DNA from: JACOTK01 sp963743945
Lineage (GTDB): Bacteria; Actinomycetota; Acidimicrobiia; Acidimicrobiales; CADCSY01
Assembly: GCA_963743945.1 (NCBI GenBank)
Contig: CAVURO010000010.1
Span: forward strand, 186,001 to 250,000
Direction of reading: 5' to 3'
DNA: 64,000 nucleotides
Numbering within the stretch: position 1 is the first letter of the stretch; every line of letters begins with the position of its first letter. The position numbers and the translations under genes were made by a program. Below are positions 60,913-64,000 of this stretch, piece after piece. Under the pieces are notes generated by a model. That model had not been told where the DNA came from, did not search any database, and was given only the letters and a program-made list of their open reading frames with translations.

Positions 60913-62241
60913 TCAGACGGAATCCGTGGCGCGATGAGCACGCGCCTCCGTCACCAGATAGAGCGACCCGGTCACGAGGATCACCTCCTCAGGCCGGGCG
61001 AGTGACATCGCTCGGCTCACGGCATCTCCCACCCTGGGCACCACGATCGTCTCGACGCCGAGCGCCTGCGCGACCTGCACGATCTCGGCTGTCGGCATGG
61101 CTCGCGGCGAGTCGGGTTCACACACCACCACCACCCGGGCACGGGAGACCTCGAGGGATTCCAGCATCTCGCGAGCGTCCCGCCCGCGATTCATGCCCAC
61201 CACCAGCACGTAGCCCTCACTGTGGAAGTCCGCGAGCGTCGCAACGGCGCTCGCGGCACCTGCCGGGTTGTGGGCGCCGTCCACCACCGTCAACGGCCGG
61301 CGCCCGACGATCTCGAAACGCCCCGGGATCTGCATGTTGGAAAAGGCGAGGCGAACGAGATCGTCCTCCAGGGGCCGGCCGAAGAACGCCTCCACGGCCC
61401 CGAGGCCGAGCAAGGCATTGGCGCCCTGGTGCGCCCCGTGCAGGGGCAGGAACACCTCCAGATAGGACGCATCCGGTGTGATGAGATCGAGCAGCCTGCC
61501 ACCCACCGCCGGTTCGTTCGCCCGACAGGAGAGATCACGCCCGACCCGCCAGATCGCGCCGGCCCCTCGGTCGCGGGCGATGTCTGCCACCAACTCGGCC
61601 ACCTCATGGTCGAGCTCACCCATGACCAGGGTTGCCCCGGGCTTCACGATACCGACCTTCTCGACAGCGACCTCCGTGATCGTCGGACCGAGGATGTCGA
61701 GATGATCGTTGCTGATGTTGGTGATGACAGCGACCGCCGCGTCGGCGATGTTGGTGGCATCCCAACGACCCCCCATCCCCACCTCCAGGACGGCCACGTC
61801 GACCGCGATCTCCGCGAACCAGCGGAACGCCACGAGGGTCAGGACCTCGAAGCGCGACAGACGCACCCCCGTCAGGCGCTCGAGCTCCTCGATGCTCTCG
61901 AGTGCCTCCGAGAACTCGTCATCGCCGATCGGTTCGCCGTTGCAGGCAATCCGCTCATTGACCCGTCCGAGGTCAGGGCTGGTGTAGACGCCCACCGAGA
62001 CGTCGTGCGCCATCAACAGCGCCGTGATGACCGCGGTGGTCGAGCCCTTGCCGTTCGTGCCCGTCACCTGGATGACCGGCTGCGCCCGATGGGGGTCGGC
62101 CATGCAGTCGGCAATGCGAAACACGCGGTCAAGCGTAGGAGCATGCGCCGCGCTCAGATCCTGCGCCTCAAGGTTGACATGGGCATCGAGATACGCCATG
62201 GCTCGGTCCAGCCGACTCACGTTGACAACTCCTCGGTCCAT
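60913..62241 (-). CDS. folC: Folylpolyglutamate synthase/dihydrofolate synthase
   Basis: 442 residues of the Mur ligase-like family. The P-loop VIQVTGTNGKGSTTAVI near residue 57 and the LGRVNERIACNG loop are present. Others are VLEVGMGGRWDATNI near 150, AVITNISNDHLDILG, and the C-terminal VVDGAHNPAGAASAV near 310. It adds glutamates to folates and may also make dihydrofolate. It begins the housekeeping block at the right end and is divergent from the ABC transporter genes. Confidence 0.94.
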   Translation of the reverse strand: MDRGVVNVSRLDRAMAYLDAHVNLEAQDLSAAHAPTLDRVFRIADCMADPHRAQPVIQVTGTNGKGSTTAVITALLMAHDVSVGVYTSPDLGRVNERIACNGEPIGDDEFSEALESIEELERLTGVRLSRFEVLTLVAFRWFAEIAVDVAVLEVGMGGRWDATNIADAAVAVITNISNDHLDILGPTITEVAVEKVGIVKPGATLVMGELDHEVAELVADIARDRGAGAIWRVGRDLSCRANEPAVGGRLLDLITPDASYLEVFLPLHGAHQGANALLGLGAVEAFFGRPLEDDLVRLAFSNMQIPGRFEIVGRRPLTVVDGAHNPAGAASAVATLADFHSEGYVLVVGMNRGRDAREMLESLEVSRARVVVVCEPDSPRAMPTAEIVQVAQALGVETIVVPRVGDAVSRAMSLARPEEVILVTGSLYLVTEARAHRATDSV

Positions 62242-62298
62242 GATTTACAACTCAACCCTCACCAGTCGCCCATCCTCTCAGTCGGGAGCCCCTCCCCC

Positions 62299-63321
62299 AT
62301 GACCTCGCCTGCTTCGGCGCCCGCCATCTTGGTGGAGGCGGTAACCAAACGCTTCGGAACCACCCAGGCCCTTGCCGGGGTCGACCTCGAGGTGCCCCGA
62401 GCCCACGTGGTGGGCCTTCTCGGGCCCAACGGCGCCGGCAAGACCACCATCGTACGCATTCTCTCGACATTGTTGCGGGCCGACACCGGCCGGGCCACCG
62501 TCGCCGGTTTCGATGTGAAGTCCCAGGCGCAGAAGGTGCGTCAGACGATCGGACTCACGGGACAGTACGCCGCCGTCGACGAGAATCTGACGGGCTTCGA
62601 GAACCTCGTGATGATCGGTCGGCTGAACCAGCTCACCAAGGCCGCGGCAAAGGTCCGGGCCGGGGAGCTGCTCGAACGCCTGGACCTCGTCCACGCGGCA
62701 GGCCGTACCGCCCGCGGCTACTCAGGGGGCATGCGTCGGCGTCTCGACCTCGCGGCGAGCCTGGTGGGTCGACCTCAGATCCTGTTCCTCGATGAGCCCA
62801 CGACCGGCCTCGACCCACGCAGTCGCCTTGGTCTCTGGGATGTGATTCGCGAGCTCGTGGCCGATGGAACGACCCTCCTGTTGACCACCCAGTACCTCGA
62901 AGAGGCGGACCGCCTCGCCGACACCATCGTGGTGATCGACGACGGCACCATCATCGCTCGCGGAACAGCGGACGAGCTGAAAAGTCACGTCGGCGGTGAG
63001 CAGCTCGAGCTCACCCCGAGCGACCCGACCAAGCTGGATGCCGCGGCGTCGGCACTCGCGACGATCTCGAACAGCGCCGTGCGCATCGACCGCGCCAACG
63101 GTCGCCTCACACTTCCCGTGGGAAGCGACCGCAATCGCCTTGCCGAGACGATCCGACGACTCGACGAGGCCGGCATCGACATCGCCGACCTCTCCATCCA
63201 CCGCCCCAGCCTCGATGACGTCTTCCTGGCTCTCACCGGACATGCCTCGACCCACGAGGATGACCCCAACCTCAACTCGACACAAAACTCGTCCCACCAT
63301 GCCGGCCAGGAGCACTCATGA
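62299..63321 (+). CDS. ABC transporter ATP-binding protein, DrrA-like
   Basis: 340 residues from ATG 62299; longer upstream frames overlap folC in antisense. Walker A GPNGAGKTTIVR near residue 43, the Q-loop GLTGQYAAVDENLTG, the signature YSGGMRRRLDLAASL near 137, and Walker B ILFLDEPTTGLDPRSR are intact. The C-terminal 100 residues resemble the DrrA regulatory extension. It is translationally coupled (ATGA) to the permease, so the pair exports a drug, lipid or glycoconjugate. Confidence 0.92.
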   Translation: MTSPASAPAILVEAVTKRFGTTQALAGVDLEVPRAHVVGLLGPNGAGKTTIVRILSTLLRADTGRATVAGFDVKSQAQKVRQTIGLTGQYAAVDENLTGFENLVMIGRLNQLTKAAAKVRAGELLERLDLVHAAGRTARGYSGGMRRRLDLAASLVGRPQILFLDEPTTGLDPRSRLGLWDVIRELVADGTTLLLTTQYLEEADRLADTIVVIDDGTIIARGTADELKSHVGGEQLELTPSDPTKLDAAASALATISNSAVRIDRANGRLTLPVGSDRNRLAETIRRLDEAGIDIADLSIHRPSLDDVFLALTGHASTHEDDPNLNSTQNSSHHAGQEHS

Positions 63322-64000
63322 CCACCGCCGTAGCCCCCGTCCCCGCCTCGGCGACCCGCGGCAAGATCCTCTCGACCGCCTCGGACATCTCCGTGGTCGT
63401 CGTTCGCAACCTGTTGCGCTACGTCCGCCAACCCCAGCTGCTGGTCTTCACCGTCATCCAACCGGTGATGTTCGTGCTGCTCTTTCGTTACGTGTTCGGC
63501 GGCGCCATATCGGTGCCGGGCTTCAACTACGTGGACTTCCTGATGCCCGGCATCATCGTGCAGTCCATTGCCTTCGGAACCGCCGGCACCTCGGTGGGAC
63601 TGGCCGAGGACATCGCGAACGGCATGATCGACCGCTTTCGTTCACTGCCGATGGCAAGGTCGGCTGTTCTTGCGGGCCGAACGCTCGCCGACACCCTGCG
63701 AACCGCCTTCACCATCGTGTTGATGGGCGGCGTCGGGGCGCTGGTCGGCTTTCGCATCCACACCGACCTGCTCCACACGGCGGTCGCCATCGTGTTGTGC
63801 CTCTACTTCGCCATGGCGTTCTCCTGGATCGCCGCGACCATCGGCCTGAGCGTGACCAGTCCCGAAGCAGCCCAGACCGGAGGGTTCGTCTGGCTCTTTC
63901 CGGTGACCTTCGCCAGCTCGGCGTTCGTCCCTGTGCAGACCATGCCGAGCTGGCTGCAGCACATCGCGAATGCGAACCCCATCACCCTCACGGTGAACGC
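63318..64000 (+). CDS. ABC-2 type transporter permease, DrrB-like (3' end cut by window)
   Basis: The first 227 residues are visible. After a cytoplasmic N-terminus, helices appear near 45-65, 72-95, 120-145, 155-180 and 185-205. The ABC-2 motif GMIDRFRSLPMARSAVLAGR near residue 105 and the later VQTMPSWLQHIANANPIT are typical of daunorubicin-resistance-type permeases. It starts at ATG 63318, overlapping the ATPase stop. The C-terminus is beyond the window. Confidence 0.9.
   Translation, partial: MTTAVAPVPASATRGKILSTASDISVVVVRNLLRYVRQPQLLVFTVIQPVMFVLLFRYVFGGAISVPGFNYVDFLMPGIIVQSIAFGTAGTSVGLAEDIANGMIDRFRSLPMARSAVLAGRTLADTLRTAFTIVLMGGVGALVGFRIHTDLLHTAVAIVLCLYFAMAFSWIAATIGLSVTSPEAAQTGGFVWLFPVTFASSAFVPVQTMPSWLQHIANANPITLTVN

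Overview
The window is a GC-rich chromosomal segment from an actinobacterium (Actinomycetota). The evidence is family-level: a mycobacterial-type second dihydropteroate synthase (FolP2-like), a PAC2-family protein, a class II DAHP synthase, a deazaflavin (F420)-type nitroreductase, a fatty acyl-AMP ligase-like enzyme, a large SARP/AfsR regulator, and several -10 boxes only 6-7 nt upstream of start codons, as in leaderless actinobacterial transcripts. A deep-branching class such as Acidimicrobiia would fit, but the genus cannot be fixed from this sequence alone.

The backbone is a conserved actinobacterial housekeeping block, mostly on the minus strand. In transcription order it reads folC, ndk, mreB-mreC-mreD-mrdA-rodA, the two radical-SAM-linked genes TIGR03960/TIGR03936, rne/rng, rplU, rpmA, obgE, proB, proA, nadD, an LCP/LytR_C gene, rsfS, (leuS), comEA, comEC, folP2. 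These cover rod-shape and peptidoglycan synthesis, ribosome and RNA maturation, proline and NAD synthesis and DNA uptake. The order is kept but the block is opened in several places by other genes.

Region by region: 1-3.0 kb folP2 (partial), comEC, comEA. 3.1-13.3 kb PAC2 protein, a repeat-bearing exported protein, acyl-AMP ligase, leuS (frameshifted), tRNA-Ala(GGC), FAD monooxygenase, an overlapping HTH/nucleotidyltransferase pair and a small exported protein. 13.4-15.7 kb rsfS, LCP-like gene, nadD. 15.9-31.3 kb accessory island 1: sigma-70 factor, DAHP synthase, a 743-bp gene-free stretch with AT-rich parts, sulfite/nitrite reductase plus APS reductase (sulfate assimilation), PaaX regulator, LLM flavin enzyme, MMPL transporter, histidine phosphatase, nitroreductase, a 100-bp mobile element, a His-rich membrane protein and a MoxR/VWA pair. 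31.3-36.9 kb proA, murJ (frameshifted), proB, obgE. 37-47.7 kb accessory island 2: dGTPase-like gene, metallophosphoesterase, ECF sigma factor, GMC oxidoreductase plus patatin, the second copy of the 100-bp element, SARP regulator and a membrane protein. 47.7-62.2 kb the rest of the housekeeping block. 62.3 kb to the end: an ABC drug/lipid exporter pair, the permease cut by the window edge.

The most novel-looking element is a 100-bp miniature inverted-repeat element present twice (27549-27648 and, inverted, 43877-43976). It has about 28-bp terminal inverted repeats, TA on both flanks and no coding capacity. The second copy sits exactly in what was probably a shared CTAG stop-codon overlap of two convergent genes. 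Two essential genes (leuS, murJ) carry single +1 frameshifts, most simply explained as sequencing errors. Short in-frame tandem repeats occur in several proteins (ObgE N-terminus, SARP linker, exported protein, FAD monooxygenase tail).
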